The notes under the pieces: generated by a model
The model's input: only the letters and a program-made list of their open reading frames with translations
The model's database searches: none
What the model was told of the DNA's origin: nothing
Part shown: positions 1 through 7,332 of the stretch, in pieces
How positions within the stretch are numbered: position 1 is the first letter of the stretch
Layout: each line of letters begins with the position of its first letter
Assembly (NCBI RefSeq): GCF_042767895.1
Contig: NC_091557.1
Location: forward strand, 37,788,365-37,798,364
Source: Penaeus vannamei
Lineage: Eukaryota; Arthropoda; Malacostraca; Decapoda; Penaeidae
Length of the DNA: 10,000 bases
Direction of reading: 5' to 3'
Translations under genes and position numbers: made by a program

Positions 1-307
1 GCTACTTGTGAAGATCTGTGAGTTTAATAACATTTCCTTGTCAAATGAATTAGTTGTAGTTGTCCAGCATTATGTTTTATAACACTCACCAGAGGCTGTA
101 AAGCATTGCCAAAAAGATTGGAAAAGTGAAAGATCTGAATGTTAGGGAAAAGAGAATTAGCAGAATGGGTGTTGGTAGGTGTCGTGCCATGTTCTGCGGT
201 GTCGCTGCCCTGGGCTGCTAACACAGTAACTGTAAAGTAACACTCGTCCTGTTGCTCCTTCTTCCTGCCTCCTCCATCCCTCCTGTGTGGGTCCACAACT
301 ACAACAG
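1..307 (+). other. Intron of the IRS gene (3' part)
   Basis: This is non-coding sequence ending in a convincing 3' splice site. From about 236 to 305 there is no AG dinucleotide. A pyrimidine-rich stretch (about 243-290) precedes the first AG at 306-307 (ACAACAG). The frame of the following exon is closed upstream by TAA at 219-221, which agrees with intron. Minus-strand reading frames over this stretch have no recognisable protein content. Confidence 0.6.
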
Positions 308-499
308 ACTGGAGGTGAGCCCAGCTGAACCTGCCCGTGTACGAGCCTTCTCTGTGGGGTCACGTGTGAGCCTCAGGCTAGCGGGTGGCAGAGCCGGCCA
401 GGTGGCAGGTGGCACAGCAACTGCCACTTCTGCCTCTGTCACCGAGTTCTCACCTTCTATTAAGGAGAAGGGAAAACAAGTGAAAAGCAAATCATCAAG
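308..499 (+). CDS. IRS: Insulin receptor substrate, penultimate coding exon (partial gene)
   Basis: This exon encodes about 64 residues of the IRS tail. The frame is open from 222 to the in-frame TAG at 501-503, just past the donor AAG|GTAGGG (GT at 500-501). It starts after the AG at 306-307, in the third base of a codon, and reads LEVSPAEPARVRAFSVGSRV. It ends with two bases (AG) of a split codon, completed as AGC (Ser) by the first base of the next exon; this phase-2 match is good support for the join. RVRAFS fits RxRxxS/T, the consensus for Akt/S6K-type kinases. The rest is Ser/Ala/Gly-rich and then basic (KEKGKQVKSKSS). No domain fold is expected. Assignment to IRS rests on the join to the exon at 1568. 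The 5' boundary is less certain than the 3' one because later AGs are usable and a strong donor-like GTGAGC sits at 315. Confidence 0.72.
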
Positions 500-1567
500 G
501 TAGGGTTGTATTTGTTATGCACGTCACAGACTGGCCCATCTTGGGGTTGCGGGTGACTTTGTTCTTCAGGCAAAATGTTTATCCTATCCCATACCATTGT
601 ATGAAGTGGGGTTCTGTCTTGTGTTGAAGTTATTGTTTTATTTTTTTATTTTTTTATTTTTATTGTGGAAGTGTAATTCAGTGTATAACAATGTTCCAAT
701 ATGCTTGTGGCAACATGGATGCTTGCTGGCTGCACGGGGGGCTACTAGCACAGGCTACCAGCATGGATGGTACTACAGTGTACCAGAATTAAATGTGCAT
801 TATATATATATATTTTTTTTCTTTATGTTGTTTGAGGTTAAAACAATAGATTTGGAAAAGGAGACTGGTAATATCCTTCAAATACTCATTTTGTGTTTAA
901 ATTTTTAGTTGTAAATAAAGAAAGTAGGTGAGGCTTTGTATATAATGGATATTTATTGAACTGCAAGGCTGCTTCATTTGGACAAGTGTAGTTATTGTGA
1001 TTCTGTGTTCATAATGCTGCTTTGGAATAATACAAGGTCTTATTATATACCTTTTTAAAGATAAAGTATGAACAAGTATGTAGAGCTAAATTCAGGAGAT
1101 TGTTATTTCACAAATTTTAGGAAATTCCTCAAGTAGTGTTTTATGTGAGCTGCTGTTTGTGTTTTTTTTTCTTTCTTTTTTGTTTTCCATTGGTTTTACT
1201 TTTACCTTTTGTATTAATAGGTGTATGCAATATCCAATTCCTTTATCTAATGAAAACTTGGCTCCTGTTATATGGATATAAGATAGTAAGATAATATGCT
1301 TTGTCTTTGTAATAAAGGCAATAAGAAATTGGTTGAAAGGAAAATGTCTATCTTGGTATAATTTTGGTGTGAAAATTTTGCTATTTGGTATAGTTTCTTT
1401 ATAAAATAAAAGTTTTTATTATTTTTCCTTGTGTGTCATAGCACTTTGAGTGAATATATTAAGAAATTGGCTTCTGTTTTGTTTTTAATCAAATAAAATG
1501 TTTCATGCACTGCAATGATATTGAAAAAAATTGTCTAGAATAATAATTTCATTCTGTGGCTTTGCAG
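500..1567 (+). other. IRS intron, phase 2, 1,068 bp
   Basis: The intron opens with GTAGGG and closes with TTTCATTCTGTGGCTTTGCAG. It is AT-rich with T-runs. Stop codons in every frame and low complexity argue against coding. It holds several AATAAA hexamers (for example 914-919 and 1405-1410). The one at 1405 is followed by a T-rich and GTGTGT element, so it could act as an intronic poly(A) site. A GC-richer patch at about 710-785 looks superficially exon-like but has no matching splice sites. Confidence 0.8.
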
Positions 1568-4262
1568 CGCGCCAATTCTGGGGACGTCGCCTATCTCCAA
1601 CTCGTGGTCAGGGACCCCTGGGACATTCTTCCGGGGCTTCCTCCAAGCACGGAACCAAGAGCGGAACAACGACCTGATGGAGTTTGACTTCACCAAGAAC
1701 AAGAGCTGCGACAGTATATCAGCTGAGAAGGAGAAAAAGAGTAGTAGTATAGAGAGCATTAAGAGAACCTTCACAGGACAGAGACATCGTTCCAATTCCA
1801 AGTCCTCAGGGAATGGCAAATCTTCAGTTTTTGATTCTATGAAAAGAGACAAAAAGAAATCAGAAAGTGAGTTGTCTGCCAAGGGTATGGAGATCCCGGA
1901 GGGTAAGAGTCCCTTTGAGCTTGATTTTACACCGAGTCCTCGTGGAGGTGGTTCAGATGTTTGTGATGGGTACTTGCCTATGAATTTGAGGCCTGCGGTC
2001 TCCAGTGGTCAGTCCTCTGCAAACTCTGAATACCTAGAGATGAACAGCAAAGATTTCTTAAGGGGACATGGTTTAAATGACCCATACTTAGATATGTCTA
2101 AAAGCAGTGACAGATTAGTTTCCTCACTGAGTACCTCAGGGCCAAACGATGGTTATGTGGACATGAGTCAAGGCAAAGGTCTGGGGACGCTTCCTCTCAC
2201 ACCTGTATCCTCGTCCTCCACAACTTCCAACAGCTCATCTTCCATTGGTGCTAGAGTCAGAAAGATTTCGTCCACATTTAATCCATTGTCTTCCCAAGAC
2301 TTTTCTTCACAGCAGGACGAGTACATGCCCATTGACCTCCGTGGCAGTTTTGAATCTTCCCATTCTCTTGATGGAGAGAAGAGTAAGAAAAAGAAAAGCA
2401 GTAAGAGAAAGTCATTTAAGGACAGCACCAAACGCAAGAAATCAGACCCAATAGCAGTAATGGGGAAGGGAAGTGATGGGGAGAATGCCCAGGAAAGTAG
2501 CAAAAAAGGAACAAGTCCCTTATCCTCTCTCTCAACCTTCTTAGGTCGAAAGAATTCCTCAGGCACCCCTCCTAAGACCCCGCTTTCACCTACTGGTAGT
2601 CCACTTCCTAAGTCCAGTCGAGGAACTCCTAGTCCATTTTCGAGTCTAACACGCAAGAAAAGTGAAAGTAAGGATAGTAGTAAAGATGGAGCAGCAAAGG
2701 AAAGTTCTGGGGGCTCATCAAGTGTAAGCTCAGGCATCGGCACAAGTTGCATTAGAGAATCGAGTAGAGAAGCAGAGGAGAGTGCCATATCAGGTGATAG
2801 CTCGAGCGTCGCCTCATCCTCACAGACAGTTCCTAATAGTGGTGACCAGCAGAATAAACAAACAACTAACAACAGCGGTGGTAGCAAGAGAACTTCAGGG
2901 ATATTTGAAACGTTATCTCAGGCAGACACTAAGCTGGAGGAAAAGCAGAGAAATATAGGCTTAGAGTCAGGTAACACTGATGTTTCTGTCAACAGTCAGC
3001 AGCAACATTTAAATATTAATAGCAATGATATGGGGGCATATGTAAACTTATCACTAGGCAGCTCAGATAAGAATTTAAATGTCGAGAATAAACAACGAAA
3101 AGTATCCACAGGCTCAGTATCATCAGACTACATGAATGTTTCTCCAATGTCAGCATGTAAAACACCTGAGACACCATCTGACCCTCAGCAACCACGTGAG
3201 TATGTGAACATGTGCCCAGGAGGTCGCCCAGAGTCACACAGCACCTCTCTGATTCCACCACAGCCTGCACCTATGCCAGGCACGGTTTCCCCTAAGAGGA
3301 AAACCAGTCTTACATCGAAGGGTGAATCTAGTGAAAAGAGTAGTCCCAGTTTAGGATATGGGGGTTCTAGAGATCAGAATCGTCGTGACAGTAAGCGGTT
3401 AAGTGGCAGTAATTATGGAGAAGAGAACGATGGTGGTAGTGGGGAAAGTGGGTATTTGTTAATGACCCCAGGACAAACCCCGCCGAAACCTGTTTCTCCT
3501 CGCACAGTAACTCGTCGACCAGACATTCCCTCAGCTCTCCTTGGTGGCCGTCCTGATGCCAGCCTCTCTGCCACCTTGGAGCGGCTAAACTTAGGCAGCT
3601 CTGGAGGTAGTGCCACGAGTGAAAGATGTCGGAGTCACAGTGGCCCAGGTGCCCCTGAGAGTTCTGCAGTAGGTGGCGAGGTGCGGGTAAAAAAACAATT
3701 ATCAGAACCAAGAGCTGGGTCAGGGAGCCAAGGGAGTAGTGGTCGGGCAGCATCAGCATGCTCATCACCTGTGTCATATTCACCACCTACATCTCCGACC
3801 CTAAGAGGTTCTGTATCATCTGTGTCATCGTTAAGTGAAGGTGGTCTTTCTTCAGCATCTTCCACCTGCACTGTGGTTAATGTGGGTGTTGGACGGCGGG
3901 AGAGTGGGCTTGGGGGGTCAGGCCGGGCCCAGGAGACGCCGGTTGATTCTACATCCCACGCTAGTGTCTCCTCTTCCTCTTCCAGTCAGCAGTCGACTTC
4001 AACAGCTAGCAGTGGCTGCAGCAGTGGAGACAGTGGACTAAATTATGTCTCTTTGGATTTAGCTCCAGCTCGTTGTGAGGGCGTGATGCCTTCACCTCTA
4101 GCTGGCCGCCGGTCTACAAGTGGGGCTGGAGTTCCTCATACTGCGTGTCTCCAAGAACCTGCGGTTGGGGAGGAAGACGAACCCCTCAGTTATGCTCAAA
4201 TAGACTTCACCAAGAGTGAGGGTTTGCGTACTACCTCCCTTACCCGCGACAAACGACACTAA
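1568..4262 (+). CDS. IRS: Insulin receptor substrate, terminal exon: phosphotyrosine docking tail
   Basis: IRS proteins are cytoplasmic adaptors. The activated insulin/IGF receptor phosphorylates their tail tyrosines, which then recruit PI3K, Grb2/Drk and SHP2/Corkscrew. This single 2,695-bp exon starts after AG 1566-1567 (stop TAG 1536-1538 upstream in frame) and ends at TAA 4260-4262. It encodes 897 residues. Numbering from the internal Met at 1677 (36 exon residues precede it), docking tyrosines are Y99 YLPM, Y119 YLEM, Y137 YLDM, Y160 YVDM, Y216 YMPI, Y455 YVNL, Y485 YMNV, Y509 YVNM, Y593 YLLM, Y790 YVSL and Y839 YAQI. Long Ser-rich linkers, a Lys-rich block (236-255) and an SP/TP cluster (297-320) separate them. 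The LNYVSLDL...YAQIDF ending is diagnostic of the IRS family. PH and PTB domains are absent here and must lie upstream. No frameshift or in-frame stop is present, so the gene looks functional. Confidence 0.95.
1971..2165 (+). other. PI3K-recruiting cluster: four YxxM motifs
   Basis: Within 65 codons lie GYLPM, EYLEM, PYLDM and GYVDM, with Tyr codons at 1971, 2031, 2085 and 2154. YxxM is the established binding consensus for the SH2 domains of the PI3K p85/p60 subunit, and paired sites favour bivalent binding. Spacing between tyrosines is 20, 18 and 23 residues. A fifth, degenerate member (EYMPI, Tyr codon 2322) lacks the +3 Met. Function is inferred from motif and family. Confidence 0.85.
3039..3212 (+). 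other. Grb2/Drk-type YxN docking cluster
   Basis: Three tyrosines with Asn at +2 lie close together: AYVNL (codon 3039), DYMNV (codon 3129) and EYVNM (codon 3201). YxN is the known preference of the Grb2/Drk SH2 domain. YVNM also satisfies YxxM, so it could bind either Grb2 or p85. A lone YxxM (GYLLM, codon 3453) follows about 84 residues later. Partner choice is inferred from motif alone. Confidence 0.75.
4038..4205 (+). other. C-terminal SHP2/Corkscrew-type tandem phosphotyrosine sites
   Basis: The segment holds LNYVSLDL (Tyr codon 4044) and LSYAQIDF (Tyr codon 4191), 49 residues apart and close to the C-terminus. They match in order and kind the vertebrate IRS1 C-terminal pair (LNYIDLDL, then YAS-I/N-type), which binds the tandem SH2 domains of the phosphatase SHP2. 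Conservation of both members and of their terminal position is the strongest family marker in the window. Confidence 0.85.
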
Positions 4263-4380
4263 CATCCCCACCTCATTTACACATGCCTCTCCCTTTACTC
4301 CCACACCCACGCAAATCAAAACTGTATAGATGATTTATAAGATTAAGTACATAAGTTAAATAAAAGTAAAAACATGTCAG
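4263..4380 (+). other. IRS 3' untranslated region
   Basis: This is a short AT-rich 3'UTR from the TAA to the presumed cleavage site 10-20 bases after AATAAA. Its first 55 bases are C-rich (CCCCACCTC, CTCCCACACCCACG). The exact cleavage position cannot be seen. Confidence 0.6.
4359..4364 (+). terminator. Poly(A) signal AATAAA for IRS
   Basis: A canonical AATAAA lies about 97 bases after the stop codon. From about 4386 it is followed by a GT/T-rich stretch (TTTGTGTTTTATTTAATATTTTTT) that fits a downstream cleavage element. This is the first canonical hexamer after the stop. Confidence 0.75.
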
Positions 4381-4384
4381 TATG

Positions 4385-5282
4385 ACTTTGTGTTTTATTT
4401 AATATTTTTTGCATGTAAATCAACGCCAGTACACAATTAGAATACAACTAAATGATCATAATAACAATTAATCATAAAAAAAAACAGATCCTTAATAGTT
4501 TTGAATAATTATTGTGATGTAATAGAAAGTGCACATAAAAGTAAGAATAATTTCAGGACATGAGCAATGAAAATATGCAGAATTAACACTTTTTAAAAAG
4601 AAGAATGTGAATCACATATTAATGCATGCATTGGAAAGTGGAAAGAGATAATGAGTTTGGATGCTCCAAAATTTATGGTTTCCATTTACCTTTTTGTAGG
4701 AGACACTTTTTAAATTTCCTATGAAACTACCTTAAACTGATTAAGATTACATCAGCAAAAACTTCACATTGATTTTGTATTGGAGAAAAAAATAGCATGA
4801 ATAATACACTTTTAAACTTAATAGATGTAAAGAAAAAAATCAAATTAAATTATATATTTATACTTTGGTAAGAAAGGGGATCACAATAGGTAGAATGACT
4901 TTTAACAGTCAAAATGCTAGCAACTAAATGCAATGGAGTATTTAATAAATATGAACAGGAAACAAAATGTGAAATAGAAAATGGTGATAAATCAATCTAA
5001 TTGCAACAACAAAAAGAGAAAAACGGATTAAACATGTGCAAGGAAGTGTTATAAAACTATCCATAACAAATGGCATCTGTAGCTGTGTTATGGTCGAATG
5101 CTTTGGTATATCCCTCAGAATAGGGCGAAATAGATATTCATTTATCTTCAAACTAGGCAATAAAGGATTTCTGGTTTTGTGAAACCCAGCCAAGTTATCT
5201 AGCCGGAACCTATTTATTGATAAAGCAAGTTTCTTATACCTTTTACTCCTTATCATTATCAAGAAAAATTAGGGATTCATGA
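4385..5282. other. AT-rich intergenic sequence, no gene seen
   Basis: The reading frames here are short, and none resembles a known protein. The minus-strand frame at 4942-5262 has no recognisable motif. No tRNA-like A/B boxes, terminal inverted repeats or target duplications were recognised. Confidence 0.5.
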
Positions 5283-5306
5283 AGTGGGATACGTTCCCAT
5301 GGTTAC

Positions 5307-5450
5307 ATGTTCCTAACACGTCTGTATTTCAGTTTATTGGAAGGCATTGATGCCGAAAAAAATGTAATTGAACTCTTAATTAAAGAAAAAATACTTGATT
5401 TAATTTCTTTTACTTCAAGTAATATAATTGCCTGGCTACAGAGAAATTAG
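5307..5450 (+). other. Small unrecognised ORF (47 aa) next to an A64 run
   Basis: ATG 5307 to TAG 5448-5450 encodes a Leu/Ile-rich peptide whose second half reads EKNVIELLIKEKILDLIS and then NIIAWLQRN. It alternates charged and aliphatic residues like an amphipathic helix. The frame is open from 5283. A possible acceptor (TCTGTATTTCAG, ending 5332) precedes LLEGID. It ends 12 bases before the A64 tract. I do not recognise it. It may be chance in AT-rich DNA, an unlinked 3' exon, or the end of a processed retrocopy, although no AATAAA precedes the A-run. Confidence 0.2.
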
Positions 5451-5461
5451 TAGACCATTAT

Positions 5462-5462
<1 letters not shown>

Positions 5463-5526
<64 letters not shown>
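5463..5526 (+). repeat. Uninterrupted (A)64 homopolymer
   Basis: There are 64 consecutive A residues between ATTATC and GGAAAACAG. The length exceeds any other homopolymer in the window (the next longest is 17). It could be the poly(A) tail of a retroposed sequence or an expanded mononucleotide repeat; its true length may be misread by sequencing. No flanking target-site duplication was recognised. Confidence 0.9.
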
Positions 5527-5528
<2 letters not shown>

Positions 5529-6137
5529 AAAACAGATTTTTTTTCACGAAACTGTGGAATTCGTTGTTTCAGTCGTCGACGAGTTCTCTGCTCATATTGT
5601 TTTAGCTGATACTTTATCCACATATTAAGCATCTGGACTTGGTCCGTGGAGTCTGGAGTAGAAATGCACAACTAAGGAGTAGAAATGTACAGCAATCTCA
5701 AAATTGTATTAAAGATACTGTGATATCCATAACAATAACAGCAACTTTGACACAGACATGATACGTGAAATGGGCAACTAAACTATATTTTTGTGGTATT
5801 CTGATAACATCCTCACTTTTCTTCAGAAAGGGAAATGCACTAAATAATTTCAACAGATGAGTGGTAGAGTTAATCAGTTCTTATACTTTTGGATGAATAT
5901 TTCTTTGCAGGCTTAGTAAAGGAAGAAAGAAACGAACACATTGACATAAAACTTTAAAAAGTAAATATTTGCTCATTACATCGAAAAAACTGTATTCTGA
6001 ACAATTGGTTCTTGACAATGAAGCAAGAATTGTGGTAGGCAATACAGGGACGAAAAAATGTAATGGAACTTATACAGGGAAAGTTTTAACAAACGATTTA
6101 AGAGAAACTGGAAATAGAGGTCGCTAGTCAGTGAACA
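5527..6137. other. AT-rich intergenic sequence, nothing recognised
   Basis: There is no coding-like frame, RNA gene or repeat structure beyond small local echoes such as AGTAGAAATG occurring twice (about 5657 and 5679). Confidence 0.45.
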
Positions 6138-6204
6138 TTCTCTCTTCTCTCTCTCTCTCTCTTCTCTTTCCTCTCTCTTCTCTTCTCTTCTCTCTCTCTC
6201 TCTT
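6138..6204 (+). repeat. (CT)n / (TCTTC)n pyrimidine microsatellite
   Basis: About 67 bases consist only of C and T, mainly CT dinucleotides interrupted by TTC units. This is typical of the SSR-rich genomes of penaeid shrimp and other crustaceans. Confidence 0.9.
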
Positions 6205-6535
6205 GACCTTCGCCTTTTCTCTGTCTTTTTTGAAAATTGTAGAAATTTTGTAAAATGATATCAATTAACGGATATAATGATAAGCGGTAAATATATGAAT
6301 TTTGTATTTAAATTATATTAACCTATAACGAGTACGTAAAGTGGTGACTGGGTAGTTATCTACCGTCCTTTAAATAAATACTTGGCAACACTTATACAAA
6401 ATATATACAAATAGAGCTTCCACAATTTTACGTTGGGGGTGTTTATACTATAAAAATAAACATAAACGAGATTGCTAGTTCTGGGCTTGGCCCGTAATCT
6501 AGCTATTTTCTTTATAGATGACATAATACCTTTAT
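6205..6535. other. AT-rich intergenic sequence, nothing recognised
   Basis: Only short frames are present. A minus-strand AATAAA lies at 6531-6536, overlapping the TAA that closes the short frame at 6536-6679. Confidence 0.4.
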
Positions 6536-6679
6536 TTAAGGACCTTTTCTGTACTCTAAAAAAACAGTTGCTGGAAGCTTTCGGGCCGTTGGCACTACAA
6601 CCTGGGTCCTGACGTCATCTACTACTTCAGCAGTGCGGACGAAAATACTCTGTAGATTTGGAATGGACAAGTCTGGAAT
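6536..6679 (-). other. Short unrecognised minus-strand reading frame, possible repeat fragment
   Basis: This is a 47-codon stop-to-stop frame with no ATG. It lies in a GC-richer island and contains SIFVRTAEVVDDVRTQVVV, then PTARKLPATVF and LEYRKGP, closed by TAA at 6538-6536. The composition looks protein-like and differs from the AT-rich surroundings, but I cannot assign a family. The TAA runs directly into AATAAA on the same strand. It may be a fragment of a dispersed element or chance coding potential. Confidence 0.2.
6610..6617. promoter_or_regulatory. Palindromic TGACGTCA (CRE-type site)
   Basis: This is a perfect 8-bp palindrome equal to the consensus cAMP response element bound by CREB/ATF bZIP factors. 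It sits in the GC-richer island between two gene 3' ends, not near a visible promoter. A single occurrence in 10 kb could be chance. Confidence 0.25.
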
Positions 6680-6956
6680 TTATTGTTAAATCATTCGACC
6701 TCATTTGTTCTTTGTAATTTGACATGTCAGGGAACAAAAATAATTCCAATAACATTATTACGTTTAGCGATTTCCTTGTGAAAATTTGAGGTGGCAGCTC
6801 CACGGGGACACCACGGAAATTGGGATTCCATGGTATATTTGGGACTCCTGTCGCTGCCAGTGACTGTTAAGGGATCTCGGATGTACTCTAAGAGCAGTAC
6901 TTTTATTATTGTTATTATTATTTTATCTTATTGCACGCAGTCGACCAGCTTTAGCC

Positions 6957-6966
6957 TTTATTTATT
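6957..6966 (-). terminator. Overlapping AATAAA poly(A) signals for the lipase (minus strand)
   Basis: Read on the minus strand the sequence is AATAAATAAA, two overlapping canonical hexamers (6966-6961 and 6962-6957). These are the first AATAAA after the lipase stop at 7333 and imply a 3'UTR of roughly 370-390 bases. The downstream GT-rich element is weak (CTGCGTGC at about 6933-6940), so another site further on is possible. Confidence 0.5.
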
Positions 6967-7000
6967 CAACGCCGTCATCTGAAAGCTGGGAAATCGAAGC

Positions 7001-7136
7001 GTCACCTTTATAAGGATCGAAATGACATTTTTAGAAGGGTTGAGGGGTACCTTTACAAGCACTCACGGATATTTAAGAAACGCCCAAAAAGCACCACTGA
7101 AAAGTCACCTTTATCAGGGCCGAAGGGGTACCTTTA
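7001..7136. repeat. Diverged direct duplication (GTCACCTTTAT ... GGGGTACCTTTA)
   Basis: The pair GTCACCTTTAT(a/c)AGG..CGAA then GGGGTACCTTTA occurs twice. Copy 1 has its elements at 7001 and 7044; copy 2 has them at 7104 and 7125. Copy 1 carries about 22 extra bases between the two elements. This indicates an old tandem duplication with an internal insertion or deletion. Confidence 0.75.
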
Positions 7137-7194
7137 GACGAGACAAAAACCTTTCATGGGAATGTCCGAATGCCTCTGTTTTGACTGTGTTTAG

Positions 7195-7332
7195 GGTATC
7201 AGCTAAATTTAATCCGAACCTCACCGGAACTGTTTTTTCTTTCTATTTTCTTCTTTCTTCTTAATTGGGGCATCAGCTAAATTTAACCCGAACCTAACCG
7301 GAACTTCTTTCTTTCTTTTTTCTTCTTAATCT
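7195..7332. repeat. Two-copy tandem repeat of about 70 bp abutting the lipase stop
   Basis: Copy 1 starts near 7195 and copy 2 near 7269. Both contain ATCAGCTAAATTTAAyCCGA followed by ACCTmACCGGAACT, then a T/C-rich run ending CTTCTTAAT. The start offset is 74 and the end offset 65, so the pyrimidine run changed length. Copy 2 ends within 3 bases of the lipase TAA, so the first 3'UTR bases lie in the repeat. Confidence 0.85.

Larger units (their letters stand above)
6967..7332 (-). other. Putative lipase 3' untranslated region
   Basis: This is non-coding sequence between the lipase stop and its first AATAAA pair. It is almost entirely built of two internally duplicated segments (7001-7136 and 7195-7332), listed separately. 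No plausible protein is seen on either strand; the plus-strand frame 7022-7264 is not protein-like. Confidence 0.5.

Noticed and set aside
24..296. 90-aa minus-strand ORF
   Set aside because: It lies over the IRS intron and its acceptor pyrimidine tract, with no protein-like motif.
597..908. Plus-strand ORF and GC-richer patch (about 710-785) in the IRS intron
   Set aside because: It is rich in T-run Phe/Leu, has no acceptor or donor in a phase compatible with the flanking exons, and has no IRS-like motif.
1677..1679. ATG at 1677 as a translation start of an 861-aa gene
   Set aside because: The frame is open upstream to 1539, a good acceptor ends at 1567, and the phase matches the exon ending at 499. 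The Met is internal.
2168..2887. 239-aa minus-strand ORF
   Set aside because: It is the shadow of the Ser-rich IRS exon. Leu/Ser-rich antisense frames are expected opposite AGY/TCN serine codons.
4942..5262. 106-aa minus-strand ORF with Phe/Ile-rich end
   Set aside because: It has AT-rich composition and no motif, splice context or homology that I can recognise. It is likely chance.
5463..5526. A64 run as the tail of a tRNA-derived SINE
   Set aside because: No A/B box promoter elements and no flanking target-site duplication were found in the preceding 250 bases.
6791..6982. 63-aa plus-strand ORF starting MAAPRGHHGN
   Set aside because: It has no recognisable motif, its C-terminal half is (TTA)-rich low complexity, and it lies in the lipase 3' flank.
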